A stretch of DNA of 64,000 nucleotides, taken from contig NZ_JBDFMO010000001.1 of assembly GCF_047238305.1 (NCBI RefSeq), forward strand, positions 2,294,001-2,358,000, read 5' to 3'. The notes under the pieces were generated by a model, which did not search any database, had not been told where the DNA came from, and saw only the letters and a list, made by a program, of their open reading frames with translations. This stretch comes from Ferdinandcohnia sp047238305. GTDB taxonomy: Bacteria > Bacillota > Bacilli > Bacillales > Bacillaceae_L. Of this stretch, positions 54,725 to 63,571 are shown piece by piece (position 1 is the stretch's first letter; every line of letters starts with the position of its first letter). The position numbers were made by a program, and so were the translations under genes.

Positions 54725-54975
54725 CTATAATCAAATGCGCCTTGGCGTATTTGCGCCCGATTTTTTTAGGCCCACACGAGGTGGGTCACAAAGACGTTGC
54801 CACAGGACGTGGCGTTTTTAGTCTTTGATCCTTTGATCGAAAAATTTCCTTTGAAAAATCGTGGCATCCGCCGGAGGCTCTAACTTTATTCAGCTTTATT
54901 AAACCCCTACAAAATTCTTATTACATTCTCACACATAATTAAATTTTGGGACTTTTGCTGAATAAAGTTCAGCTA
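54725..54975 (-). repeat. palindrome-rich dispersed repeat, copy B
   Basis: Minus-strand counterpart of copy A (16778-17021). It has the same ordered parts: TTTATTCAGC/GCTGAATAAA around a variable insert, GCCTCCGGCGGATGCC, CCACGTCCTGTGG, CCCACCTCGTGTGGG and ACGCCAAGGCGCA. The conserved end GCGCATTTGATTA stops just before the ribosome site of the M42 peptidase gene. No ORF lies inside. Confidence 0.85.
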
Positions 54976-55029
54976 GTTTCATCATACTCTTTTTTATATC
55001 CAAATTCTAGTTTGACAAAACGTGGAAAA

Positions 55030-55059
55030 TTGTATTCTTTATTTCCACTTTGATATAAT
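55030..55059 (+). promoter_or_regulatory. probable promoter of ytwF
   Basis: TTGTAT at 55030-55035, an 18-nt spacer and TATAAT at 55054-55059, about 31 nt before the ATG. Confidence 0.5.
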
Positions 55060-55090
55060 GGTCGAGACGATTTTTGAAAGGATGGGACCT

Positions 55091-55393
55091 ATGATTGAAG
55101 AAATCACAACAGAAGAACTAAAACAAAAGCTTGAGAATGGTGAAAAATTAGAGCTAGTCGATGTCCGAGAGGATGAAGAAGTAGCAGAGGGTATGATTCC
55201 GGGTGCTAAGCATATAAAAATGGGGGAAATTCCAGAAAACCTAGGGTATTTTGATAAGGACACAGAATACATTATCATTTGCCGCTCAGGTGGAAGAAGC
55301 TTCAACGTCTGTGCCTATCTAGATGACCAAGGCTACAAAGTCCGAAACATGGTAGGTGGCATGATGAATTGGACTGGTGAAATTAAACGATAA
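55091..55393 (+). CDS. ytwF: rhodanese-like domain protein YtwF
   Basis: Single-domain rhodanese, 100 residues, likely a sulfur carrier or transferase in the cytosol. The active-site loop is CRSGGRS with persulfide Cys64; conserved VDVRE (about 23-27) and the end GGMMNWTG match the fold. The start is the ATG with GAAAGGATG ahead; an upstream in-frame opening is not supported. Monocistronic, with a hairpin terminator downstream. The sulfur acceptor is unknown. Confidence 0.92.
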   Translation: MIEEITTEELKQKLENGEKLELVDVREDEEVAEGMIPGAKHIKMGEIPENLGYFDKDTEYIIICRSGGRSFNVCAYLDDQGYKVRNMVGGMMNWTGEIKR

Positions 55394-55415
55394 AACAGGT
55401 TCTGATACATATCTA

Positions 55416-55452
55416 GCGTGGATTCTACTGTGAATTCACGCTTTTGTTTTGG
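55416..55452 (+). terminator. terminator of ytwF
   Basis: Stem GCGTGGATTC/GAATTCACGC with a T-rich tail. Confidence 0.7.
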
Positions 55453-55564
55453 TGGAAAATAAACAAAACAATAATATTGTATTTAAAAGTAATAAAAATT
55501 TATTGAAAAACAATAAAACCTCCATTAAAATCAAATTAATTACTATTTTTTAAAGGAGGAAAAT

Positions 55565-56095
55565 ATGACGCTTTTTTTAATGGTCGGTATATTGTTAATC
55601 ATTTTAGTGGGGATAAATCGTAATAAACTGGTAAATAGTAATAGTCTTAATAATCGTCTAGTAAAAAAACTATCAAGTTATGAGTGGTTCCAAAACCCTT
55701 GGCTTAGTGGGTTATTTTTATTTGTGTTAAATGCATTTCTATTTGGTTCAACTTTACTAATCCTTTTTTTACTGGGTTTTTTAACAATTCCTTATCTTCA
55801 TTTATTGATTATGTTTGGGGCTGTCCTTGTAAGCTTAGTAGTCTGGATTATTTTACTAAATGCTTGGACTGGTGATAAGAAGGGACGGATTTTAAGAGGA
55901 TTTATCGGAAGTAGCTTTTATTTGCTACTAACGATTGTTTTTACCTATTTGATTGTAACACTTGAACCAGAATTCCCAGGAGACGATACATTCATGGCAT
56001 TTATCGGTCTTGTTATGGCTATTACAGTAGCGTTGGTAGCTTTCGTAACCTGCTTTTTATTTACAGGGGTGTTTGAAAGAAAGGAAGTGCATTAA
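55565..56095 (+). CDS. hypothetical membrane protein (176 aa)
   Basis: Not recognised. About five hydrophobic segments: 2-16, 50-75, 78-100, 116-132 and 143-168. A basic stretch follows the first (NRNKLVNSNSLNNRLVKKL) and a polar loop WTGDKKGRILRG lies near 102-113, with an acidic exposed loop EPEFPGDD near 135-142. No enzyme or transport motif. AAAGGAGGAAA precedes the ATG. It is followed 63 nt later by the TIMP-like gene on the same strand, so the pair may be an operon. Confidence 0.72.
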   Translation: MTLFLMVGILLIILVGINRNKLVNSNSLNNRLVKKLSSYEWFQNPWLSGLFLFVLNAFLFGSTLLILFLLGFLTIPYLHLLIMFGAVLVSLVVWIILLNAWTGDKKGRILRGFIGSSFYLLLTIVFTYLIVTLEPEFPGDDTFMAFIGLVMAITVALVAFVTCFLFTGVFERKEVH

Positions 56096-56158
56096 TTTTT
56101 CATTATATGCAACCTTTCACTTCCTTTTGCGACTATACCTAAAAAGGGGGTCGACAAT

Positions 56159-56725
56159 TTGAAATATATAAAAGGGCTACTTGTCCTACTGTTGCTTTTT
56201 CTGATTTTTATTAGCCTTTTCCCACGACAAGCATCTGCATGTGATTGTGCTCGGTCGGAATCCGTAAATGAGGAATTAAATAGAAAAACAGCGGTTTTTT
56301 CTGGAAAAGTGATTGGCCTTAGTGATAAAAATGAATCTTCCTACAACCAATCAAGTGCCGACCCAATAAAAGTGTTATTTGAGGTTAAGGAAAGTTGGAA
56401 AGGTATTCATACATCCCAGATTATCGTAAGCACGGCAAGATCTGGTGCGAGCTGTGGATATGAATTTGAATTAAATAAGGAATATCTTGTTTATTCTTAT
56501 GGGGATAAAGAACAATTAGAAACAGGATTTTGTGAGAGAACGGAATTATTATCTGCAGCGGGTGAGGATATAGGTATACTTGGCAAAGGGAAGGTTCCAA
56601 CTGAAAAAGTTAATTTGCAAGGAGAGCTAGGAAAATCAAATCTGGTATTATATCTTTCCATAATCGGAATCTTACTCATTGTGGCGTTCACAATCCTTAA
56701 AAAACTAAAAAAACCTAGATTATAA
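56159..56725 (+). CDS. TIMP-like (NTR fold) cell-surface protein
   Basis: 188 residues. Signal peptide (about 1-27, ending RQASA) leads to a mature protein beginning Cys-Asp-Cys-Ala, the N-terminal CxC pattern of TIMP/NTR domains, with later cysteines in SGASCGYEF and ETGFCERTEL suited to disulfides. The body (AVFSGKVIGLSD, KVLFEVKESWKGIHTSQIIV) is the OB-type beta-barrel of this family. A C-terminal hydrophobic helix (about 159-178) and basic tail anchor it to the membrane. TTG start after AAGGGGG. No role is established for bacterial TIMP-like proteins. Confidence 0.8.
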   Translation: MKYIKGLLVLLLLFLIFISLFPRQASACDCARSESVNEELNRKTAVFSGKVIGLSDKNESSYNQSSADPIKVLFEVKESWKGIHTSQIIVSTARSGASCGYEFELNKEYLVYSYGDKEQLETGFCERTELLSAAGEDIGILGKGKVPTEKVNLQGELGKSNLVLYLSIIGILLIVAFTILKKLKKPRL

Positions 56726-56773
56726 GCTTAAGAATCTAAAACTCTGTCAATACTAGTTGTGGAGGTGGAGTTT

Positions 56774-56959
56774 ATGGCATTAAAGGTTAAGGTTTTTGAT
56801 GAAGAACATGAAGAGGATTTAGAGCACAAGATGAATCGTTTCTTTGAAAAAGTGGATGAACAAGATATTGTTGAGGTTAAATTTCAAGTTGGGGTTTCCT
56901 GTGACCAAGAGGATGACCAAATTTTTTGTTTTTCAGCAATGATCATATATAGAGCCTAA
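56774..56959 (+). CDS. cse60: sporulation protein Cse60 homolog
   Basis: 61-residue acidic protein. The N-terminus ALKVKVFDEEHEEDLEHKMN and the C-terminal CDQEDDQIFCFSAMIIY resemble Cse60 of B. subtilis, a sigma-E-controlled mother-cell sporulation protein of unknown function. I see no convincing sigma-E promoter. GGAGGTGGAG sets the ATG, excluding a longer opening at 56759. A shared terminator with ytfP follows. Confidence 0.78.
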   Translation: MALKVKVFDEEHEEDLEHKMNRFFEKVDEQDIVEVKFQVGVSCDQEDDQIFCFSAMIIYRA

Positions 56960-56993
56960 CCCACTAGTTGCTAATGAGTTAGGCTCTATTTTA
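56948..56993. terminator. bidirectional terminator between cse60 and ytfP
   Basis: Long perfect stem TAGAGCCTAAC/GTTAGGCTCTA around the cse60 stop and ytfP 3' end. Confidence 0.85.
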
Positions 56994-58265
56994 GTTTCGT
57001 AAGGCAGTTGCTTGTTTTCCTGCATTTTCACCGGCTAATCTCCCTGTCACAAGGGCAGATGTAATATTATAACCGCCTGTATATCCGTGAATATCAAGGA
57101 TTTCCCCACAGAAAAAGAGTCCGGTCATTAATTTGGATTCCATTTCCTTTGGATGAATCTCTTTTATTGAAACCCCACCACCTGTTACAAATGCTTTTTC
57201 AATTGGCAGCGTTCCGTTGACCGTGAACTGAAATTGTTTGCAATCTTTCGCAAACGCACGAATACGGTCATGCGATAAATTTGCATATGTTACGAGAGGG
57301 TCAATTTCATTTTTCTCCAGCAAAAATAGTAGGTATCTTTCTGGTAAAAAGCCTTTTAAGATATTTTTTAAAGATTTCTTTGGATCTTCTTTTGCTTGTT
57401 TTAAAATCTGCTGAAAGATCTGCTCCTCGTTTAATGATGGAAGTGCATCAATACTCACGACTACACGATCTACATTAAACTTCTTCATCGTTTTTACAAC
57501 AAACTGACTACAGCGTAAAACGGCTGGTCCCGAAATTCCAAAGTGAGTAAACAGCATGTCCATTTGATGGGTGATGACTGTTTTTCCTTTAGGGTTTAGG
57601 ACACTAACAGCAACATCCCGTAGAGCTAAACCTTGTAACGTTTTGTTTTTGATGAATTCCTCGTCAGATGTAACCGGAACTTCAGTTGGGAAAAGGTCTG
57701 TTATCGTATGACCGGCTGCTTGGGCCCAAGCATAGCCGTCTCCAGTCGAACCTGTTTGTGGCACCGATTTACCTCCGACAGCGACAACGATACAGCCAGC
57801 CTCTATATATTCACCATTTTTTAAATGAACACCGTCTACACGTCCATCTTTATATTCAATCTTAGCAACAGGTGTGTTTGTTTCGATATGGACATCTAAT
57901 GACTGAAGCCTAGTTAGCAAAGCATCAACAACAGATTGTGCTTTATTGGTTGTTGGAAACATTCTGCCATGGTCTTCTTCTTTAAGCTGAATGCCTAATT
58001 TTTCAAAGAAAGCGATAATATCTTCGTTATTAAAAACAGAAAATGCACTATATAAAAACCGACCATTTCCTGGAATGTGCTTAATGATTTCATCGATTGG
58101 AAGACGGTTTGTGACATTACAGCGTCCACCACCTGAAATCGCAAGCTTTCTTCCAAGCTTATTCCCTTTATCTAAAAGAAGTACCTTCGCCCCTTGCTCA
58201 CCGGCGGCAATCGCAGCCATTAACCCAGAAGGTCCTCCTCCAATTACAACAACATCATACTGCAA
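56991..58265 (-). CDS. ytfP: HI0933-family flavoprotein YtfP
   Basis: 424-residue FAD-dependent NAD(P)H oxidoreductase-like protein (HI0933/YhiN family). N-terminal dinucleotide motif VVVIGGGPSGLMAAIAAGEQG (about 5-25), then KLAISGGGRCNVTN (about 42-55), the VAVGGKSVPQTGSTGDGY segment (about 160-177) and the C-terminal FAD motif GEILDIHGYTGGYNITSALVTG (about 392-413). The reaction is unknown. Cytosolic. TTG start after AAGGAG. It follows the DCC-type gene by 13 nt, suggesting co-transcription. Confidence 0.93.
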   Translation of the reverse strand: MQYDVVVIGGGPSGLMAAIAAGEQGAKVLLLDKGNKLGRKLAISGGGRCNVTNRLPIDEIIKHIPGNGRFLYSAFSVFNNEDIIAFFEKLGIQLKEEDHGRMFPTTNKAQSVVDALLTRLQSLDVHIETNTPVAKIEYKDGRVDGVHLKNGEYIEAGCIVVAVGGKSVPQTGSTGDGYAWAQAAGHTITDLFPTEVPVTSDEEFIKNKTLQGLALRDVAVSVLNPKGKTVITHQMDMLFTHFGISGPAVLRCSQFVVKTMKKFNVDRVVVSIDALPSLNEEQIFQQILKQAKEDPKKSLKNILKGFLPERYLLFLLEKNEIDPLVTYANLSHDRIRAFAKDCKQFQFTVNGTLPIEKAFVTGGGVSIKEIHPKEMESKLMTGLFFCGEILDIHGYTGGYNITSALVTGRLAGENAGKQATALRN

Positions 58266-58278
58266 ATTTAAACACTCC

Positions 58279-58671
58279 TTAATCTAAAAATCGCTTCCGA
58301 ACCTTTGGAGAAGGAAGCATACAGCTTTCCTGCTTTCCAAACCATTTATAACGATTATTGGCAATTATATGATAAAATATGTCCCTGATGGGGGCCGGTA
58401 TCAATTTAAATATATACAAAAAGCGGTATGCACCACCTAGATTAAGACAGACTCTTAATGCCGCACTCGATTTTGTATAATACTGATCACCTTCAATTAA
58501 TACAAAACTATTAATATCCTCAGGAATTCCATGTTTTTTCAATAATGACTTTCCTGCTTCACTTTGAAGAGAAGCAAAATGGTACATTTGTTTCGAATCT
58601 CTTTTCAGGATAAATTGCACACTGCTATTGCAAAAATTACAGACTCCATCAAATAAGATAATATGATTCAT
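58279..58671 (-). CDS. DCC-family thiol-disulfide oxidoreductase-like protein
   Basis: 130-residue DUF393/DCC protein, like B. subtilis YuxK. The signature LFDGVCNFCNSSVQFIL (CxxC, about 5-21) is followed by LQSEAGKSLLKKHGIP and the tail YKWFGKQESCMLPSPKVRKRFLD. The family is thought to be thioredoxin-like, but substrates are unknown. The start ATG at 58669-58671 has only a weak GTGGAAAG ahead; an ATG six codons upstream is the alternative. It precedes ytfP on the same strand. Confidence 0.87.
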   Translation of the reverse strand: MNHIILFDGVCNFCNSSVQFILKRDSKQMYHFASLQSEAGKSLLKKHGIPEDINSFVLIEGDQYYTKSSAALRVCLNLGGAYRFLYIFKLIPAPIRDIFYHIIANNRYKWFGKQESCMLPSPKVRKRFLD

Positions 58672-58888
58672 GGCTTTCCACACTCCCATATTTTCTTATC
58701 TACATCATATCATGGGAACAGTCCTTAGAATAACGTTGAATTTCAAATTCAATAAGTCTAAACTATACATGAAAAAGCGAAAGAATCCAATATGTCATGA
58801 AACTGACAAATAAATGTAGGTTATTAATTTTTATAAATATGATAAACTTGATTAGTTAGTCTTCAAAAATAGAGATTGGGGATTTAAT

Positions 58889-60523
58889 ATGGCAGATTCT
58901 AATTCAAAATTACTGCGTGGGACGTTAGTCTTAACCCTTGCTACATATATTTCTCGAGTACTTGGAATGATTTATGTATTTCCATTCGTTTATTTAGTTG
59001 GAGATATTGGTTCTGCTCTTTATTCCTATGGATATGCTCAATATACCATCTTTTTATTTATCTCAACAGCCGGAATTCCAGCTGCTGTTTCTAAATTTGT
59101 TTCAAAATATAATTCCCTTGGCGATTATCATACTGGAATGAGGATGTATAAATCCGGACTTATCGTGATGGGGCTTACCGGTCTATTAGGTTTTACAATT
59201 TTAAACTTACTTGCACCCATTCTTGCACCCATTGTTCTTGGTGGAGAAGATGCAAAAAATACAGTTGAAGATGTTACGTATGTCATTCGAATGGTCAGCT
59301 TTGCACTACTTGTCGTTCCGATTATGAGTATTCAAAGAGGCTTTTTCCAGGGACACCAATCAATGGGACCAACAGCTGTTTCACAGGTTGTGGAGCAAAT
59401 TGTTCGAATTCTTTTCGTCCTGTCTGCAACCTTTATTGTGATGCAGGTAATGGCTGGTGAAAGGGTATTCGCAGTTGGATTAGCTACATTTGGTGCGTTT
59501 ATCGGGGCACTGGGTGGGTTGGCAGTCCTCATTTGGTATTGGTTTAAGCGAAAACCATATTTAGATGAAATGCTCGCAAAAAGTAGGCGACAAACGGATA
59601 TGACAACAAAGGAAATGTTTAAGGAGCTTTTCTCTTACGCAGGACCTTTTGTCCTTGTCGGACTATCAATACCGCTTTATCAATACGTTGACCAACTAAC
59701 CTTTAACAGGACAATGATAGAAAATGGTTTTGACAAAGATGTATCAGAGGGATTATTCTCATATGTCACATTTATGGTTCCAAAATTAGTCATGATTCCC
59801 GTTTCTTTGGCAACAGCGTTTAGTTTGACACTTGTTCCAACGATTACAAATTCATTTACTTCAGGAGATTTTAAACTACTTAGAAGCCAAATTGATAAGA
59901 CATTTCAAATTTGTGTTTTGTTGGTTTTACCGGCAGTTGTTGGTTTATCAGTACTAGCGTACCCAACCTTCAATGCGTTATTTGAAATGAATGAGGCTGG
60001 TGGCAGAATTTTAAGATGGTATGCACCTGTTGCGATTCTATTTTCATTTTATTCGATATCAGCTGCTATTTTACAAGGAATTAATAAGCAAAAATTTGCA
60101 GTTGTAAGTTTGTTCATGGGGCTTATTCTAAAAATAAGTTTTAATAGTTTGTTTATTACCTGGTTTGGCGAGATAGGTTCAATACTTGCAACAGCTTTAG
60201 GTTACACGGTTGCAATTGCGTATTGCTTCTGGATGATTTCAAGACATGCGGGGTATAGCTATTCATTGTTTATAAGAAGAACGCTTTTAATGGCCATTTT
60301 TGCGACAGTGATGGCTTTGACGATACTGTTGATTGAATGGTTACTATCATTTATTGTCGAATACGAAAATGGGAGATTACAGTCGGTCTTTGTGCTATTA
60401 GTAGGTGTAGGTGTAGGTGCTGTTGTGTACCTATATTTAGCATATCGTTCACGCCTATTAGAGGTCTTAATTGGCAACCGAATTTCATTTTTATCAAGAA
60501 ATAAGAAAAAGGCTGTGCAGTGA
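58889..60523 (+). CDS. ytgP: lipid II flippase MurJ-type protein YtgP
   Basis: 544-residue membrane protein of the MVF/MOP superfamily with about 14 helices, the same length as B. subtilis YtgP, which replaces E. coli MurJ and flips lipid II for wall synthesis. Recognisable parts are RVLGMIYVFPFVYLVGDIGSALY near the start, SIQRGFFQGHQSMGPTAVSQVVEQI (about 148-172) and KLVMIPVSLATAFSLTLVPTI (about 296-316). The ATG follows GGGGA. Related SpoVB/YkvU paralogs exist, but length and gene order favour YtgP. Confidence 0.92.
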   Translation: MADSNSKLLRGTLVLTLATYISRVLGMIYVFPFVYLVGDIGSALYSYGYAQYTIFLFISTAGIPAAVSKFVSKYNSLGDYHTGMRMYKSGLIVMGLTGLLGFTILNLLAPILAPIVLGGEDAKNTVEDVTYVIRMVSFALLVVPIMSIQRGFFQGHQSMGPTAVSQVVEQIVRILFVLSATFIVMQVMAGERVFAVGLATFGAFIGALGGLAVLIWYWFKRKPYLDEMLAKSRRQTDMTTKEMFKELFSYAGPFVLVGLSIPLYQYVDQLTFNRTMIENGFDKDVSEGLFSYVTFMVPKLVMIPVSLATAFSLTLVPTITNSFTSGDFKLLRSQIDKTFQICVLLVLPAVVGLSVLAYPTFNALFEMNEAGGRILRWYAPVAILFSFYSISAAILQGINKQKFAVVSLFMGLILKISFNSLFITWFGEIGSILATALGYTVAIAYCFWMISRHAGYSYSLFIRRTLLMAIFATVMALTILLIEWLLSFIVEYENGRLQSVFVLLVGVGVGAVVYLYLAYRSRLLEVLIGNRISFLSRNKKKAVQ

Positions 60524-60540
60524 GTGCCAGCCTTTTTTTA
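60504..60540. terminator. terminator of ytgP, possibly shared with the 69-aa gene
   Basis: Stem AAAAAGGCTG/CAGCCTTTTT spanning the ytgP stop, with seven T. Confidence 0.75.
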
Positions 60541-60606
60541 AAGATACTTATACTTCGTGTGTGTGTGATTAGGTGTTCCCGGGTGTTAGAAGGTTCTCTT
60601 TATGTG

Positions 60607-60816
60607 TTAGCCTTGGAACGTACCAAAGCCGAGACGGCGCTCAATTCGGTCTACACGACGGTCTAGACGATCAATCTGATTTTGTAGTCTTTGCATTTGG
60701 CGCTCTAGACGGTCGAGACGAAGGTTTACGTTTCCGCTGCCTCCACCTGGGAATCCAGGAGTTCCTGGGAAGAAACCCTGAGGTTGTTGACGATAATCAT
60801 AATCATAATAATACAT
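60607..60816 (-). CDS. hypothetical protein with Tyr/Pro/Gly head and coiled coil (69 aa)
   Basis: Not recognised. The first 30 residues are Tyr- then Pro/Gly-rich (YYYDYDYRQQPQGFFPGTPG), followed by an uninterrupted coiled coil from about 30 to 62 with hydrophobic positions Leu-Leu-Met-Leu-Ile-Leu-Val-Ile-Leu in 3-4 spacing and Arg/Asp elsewhere, then GFGTFQG. The Tyr-rich head is reminiscent of spore coat or outer-layer proteins; this is inference only. AGGAGCGAG precedes the ATG. Confidence 0.75.
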   Translation of the reverse strand: MYYYDYDYRQQPQGFFPGTPGFPGGGSGNVNLRLDRLERQMQRLQNQIDRLDRRVDRIERRLGFGTFQG

Positions 60817-60943
60817 AGTGGTCTCGCTCCTTTTTCTTTTTAAAACTACAGTAACAGTGTATGTTAATAGGGCGTTTGTGCAATAAATAAAACGCCTAAT
60901 CTAATAAAGATAGGTATTCGTACAGGTAAAGGAGGTTATTGCA

Positions 60944-61663
60944 TTGCGAATTGATAAATTACTTGCAAATCGAGGTTTTGGAAGTCGAAAAGAGGTAAAA
61001 GGCTTATTAAAATCAGGAACCGTTCAAATAAATGGCATTCCGGTTAAAGATTCTAGTAAGCATGTAAAAGTCGAATCAGATATAGTCACTGTTCATGGAG
61101 AAGTGATTGAATACAAGGAATTTATCTATTTAATGTTAAATAAGCCTCAAGGTGTCATTTCCGCAACAGAGGATCATCTTCATGATACAGTCTTAGATTT
61201 GTTAGAAATGGAAGATGCGGTCTATAAGCCTTTTCCAGTTGGAAGGTTGGACAAAGATACGGAAGGGTTGCTGCTTTTAACAAATGATGGGCAGCTTGCA
61301 CATCAATTGCTTTCCCCAAAAAAACATGTTCCGAAAACGTATGTAGCCATCATTGAGGGGGAGGTAGCAGAAGAGGATGTGGAGGCTTTTCGAAATGGCG
61401 TGGTCCTTGATGATGGATATGAAACGATGCCAGCAGTCCTCACGATCATAAGCAGCGGATTACGTTCTGAGATTGAAGTTGTAATCGAGGAAGGAAAATT
61501 TCATCAAGTAAAACGAATGTTTGAAGCAGTTGGAAAACGTGTCGTCTATTTGAAAAGAACGAAGATGGGGCCATTACCACTAGATGAAACACTTGAGCTC
61601 GGTGAATACCGAGAACTCACAGAAGAAGAGGTTACACTATTAAAAACGTATACGAAAAAGTAA
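60944..61663 (+). CDS. rsuA: 16S rRNA pseudouridine synthase, RsuA family
   Basis: 239-residue RsuA/RluB-type enzyme that isomerises uridine to pseudouridine, most likely U516 of 16S rRNA. An N-terminal S4 RNA-binding domain (MRIDKLLANRGFGSRKEVKG; about 1-55) precedes the catalytic domain with GRLDKDTEGLLLLTNDG (catalytic Asp, about 104) and KFHQVKRMFEAVG (about 185-197). TTG start with AAAGGAGG upstream. B. subtilis has a counterpart beside ytgP/ytzE. An insertion sequence begins four nucleotides after its stop codon. Confidence 0.93.
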   Translation: MRIDKLLANRGFGSRKEVKGLLKSGTVQINGIPVKDSSKHVKVESDIVTVHGEVIEYKEFIYLMLNKPQGVISATEDHLHDTVLDLLEMEDAVYKPFPVGRLDKDTEGLLLLTNDGQLAHQLLSPKKHVPKTYVAIIEGEVAEEDVEAFRNGVVLDDGYETMPAVLTIISSGLRSEIEVVIEEGKFHQVKRMFEAVGKRVVYLKRTKMGPLPLDETLELGEYRELTEEEVTLLKTYTKK

Positions 61664-61674
61664 CAAGGGGCTGT

Positions 61675-63459
61675 CTAAAAAGTCCCAAAAATAGTAAAGC
61701 AGCGAGAGAAAAATGTTATGTTTTTCTCTCGCTGCTTTTTTGATGGATTTTGATTATTGAAAGTAGCCAGGCGGATGCCTGCTACTTTCAATAGATTGTG
61801 TGCTAATGCCACAATCCCAAACTCGACATGAACCTTATCGAGCCCCCGCAGAGAAAATCTGCGGAACGACCGATTGCCCTTGATGTGACCGAACACACTT
61901 TCTACCTCAATTTTACGTTGAGAATAGATAGTTGCTTTCTCCTCACATTCAAGGGCTGTTTTTGCCTTTGCTTTCATTTCTTCAAATATTGTGTTCCAAT
62001 GAACCTGGCGATTACCTTTTGCTTTTGTACATTGTTGTCTTAATGGGCAATCTGTACAATCTTCGCATTCATATATTTTGTAACTTTGTTCATAACCCGA
62101 TGAGTTCTTTTTTGTTAGATACTTTTTAAACAAAACCTTTCGGTTATTCGGGCAAATGAACATGTCATCCTGTTCGTTGTAAACCCAGTTCTTCGCGTTA
62201 CTAATATCGTTTTTGTATTTGCGAGTTTGTTCCTTCATATAGCTTCCGTAAGGAATGAGGAACTCAAAACGAGGTTCTTTACCTTCACCAATGGCGTATA
62301 AATAGTTTTCTTCACTTCCATAACCCGCATCGGCAATAACTACTTTAGGCATTGGTAAAGACGAGGAAGCTAGTCTCTCCAAATGTTCCTTAAAGCAACG
62401 TGTATCTGTTGGGCGCTGATGGATGGAATAGTACAAAATAAATTGATTCTCTGTTGCCATTTGAACATTATAACAGGGTTTTAGTTGACCATTTTTCATA
62501 TGATCCTCTTTGGTTCTCATGAATGTTGCATCTTTGTCGGTTTTAGAATAGCTATTACGATTACCAAATGTATTGTTCTGTTCTTTGTATTTTGCTAGAC
62601 GTGGTATGAAATCCTTACGGATTAACTTTAAAGGCTTTGTGAATAAGCTCCGTTTTTGTCTAATTTCTTTTTTAACTTCTGCATTTGTTTCGTTCTTTAG
62701 TTCCTCAGACAATACTTCTACTTTTTCTTCAAGAGTTTCTGCTATTTCCTCAAGCTTAAAAGTAAGGTTTTCTGAATTCTGAGTATTGTTTTGTACATCA
62801 TCAGAAGCCTCTAACTCGGTCATCATTTCTATGTGGCGTAGGGTTTCTTGAATTTTTCCTCTTAACGTCTCCTCAAATTTGGTTGTAGCCTTTTTCCATA
62901 CGAAAGAATACTTATTGGCATTGGCTTCGATCTTTGTCCCATCCAAAAAATAGTTTTCCATTGTTATGTATCCATCTTTTATGAGGTTTAAAATCATAGC
63001 TTCGAATAGCTCGTTCATTAATGATTTCATTCGTTGTCCGCGAAAATCATTTAATGTACGGAAATCTGGTTTTTGCATCGCGGCTAACCACATAGCTGGA
63101 ATATTTTCTTCTAACATTTTTTCTATTCCACGACATGAATATGTTTTTTGGGAATATCCATACAAAATGACTTTAAGCATCATTTTTGGATGAAATGAAC
63201 TTCTGCCCCCTCCCTTATAATGGGAGAACAACTTTTCATCAGGAATAGCTTCAACCATTTCGTCAATTACTCGTGCCACGTGATGATCTGGAATCAGTTC
63301 TTGAATATCAGGAATGAAGGTAATTTGTTGATTATTGTATGGAATGAATGTGGGACGGAGTTCTCTCTTAGGTGAAACGCAAGTTTCTTCTTGGATATTT
63401 AGTGGAAGGGTAGTTTGTTCCGTGTTATAATTTAATTCAGTAGTCATTTGATTACTCAT
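61675..63459 (-). CDS. IS1182 family transposase
   Basis: 594-residue DDE transposase. The N-terminal DUF772 domain (about 50-150) has HHVARVIDEMVEAIPDEKLF, GGGRSSFHPKMMLKVILYGY and MWLAAMQKPDFRTLNDFRGQRM. Central DGTKIEANANKYSFVWKK contains the first catalytic Asp; VIADAGYGSEENYLYA the second; the C-terminal ERKIEVESVFGHIKGNRSFRRF-type block the Glu. A zinc-ribbon-like CPLRQQC lies near 470. The frame is intact, so it may be active. Start at the ATG with GAAAGGAC upstream; the longer in-frame opening lacks a ribosome site. Confidence 0.94.
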   Translation of the reverse strand: MSNQMTTELNYNTEQTTLPLNIQEETCVSPKRELRPTFIPYNNQQITFIPDIQELIPDHHVARVIDEMVEAIPDEKLFSHYKGGGRSSFHPKMMLKVILYGYSQKTYSCRGIEKMLEENIPAMWLAAMQKPDFRTLNDFRGQRMKSLMNELFEAMILNLIKDGYITMENYFLDGTKIEANANKYSFVWKKATTKFEETLRGKIQETLRHIEMMTELEASDDVQNNTQNSENLTFKLEEIAETLEEKVEVLSEELKNETNAEVKKEIRQKRSLFTKPLKLIRKDFIPRLAKYKEQNNTFGNRNSYSKTDKDATFMRTKEDHMKNGQLKPCYNVQMATENQFILYYSIHQRPTDTRCFKEHLERLASSSLPMPKVVIADAGYGSEENYLYAIGEGKEPRFEFLIPYGSYMKEQTRKYKNDISNAKNWVYNEQDDMFICPNNRKVLFKKYLTKKNSSGYEQSYKIYECEDCTDCPLRQQCTKAKGNRQVHWNTIFEEMKAKAKTALECEEKATIYSQRKIEVESVFGHIKGNRSFRRFSLRGLDKVHVEFGIVALAHNLLKVAGIRLATFNNQNPSKKQREKNITFFSRCFTIFGTF

Positions 63460-63571
63460 AAAAATCGTCCTTTCGAAAGTTGTTGGTTTGGTCACTTACA
63501 ATTTTACTTGAAAAGACGATTTTTTTGTGTACTTTTTTAAGAATTGTGTAAAAATTACTGTTTTAAATCTA

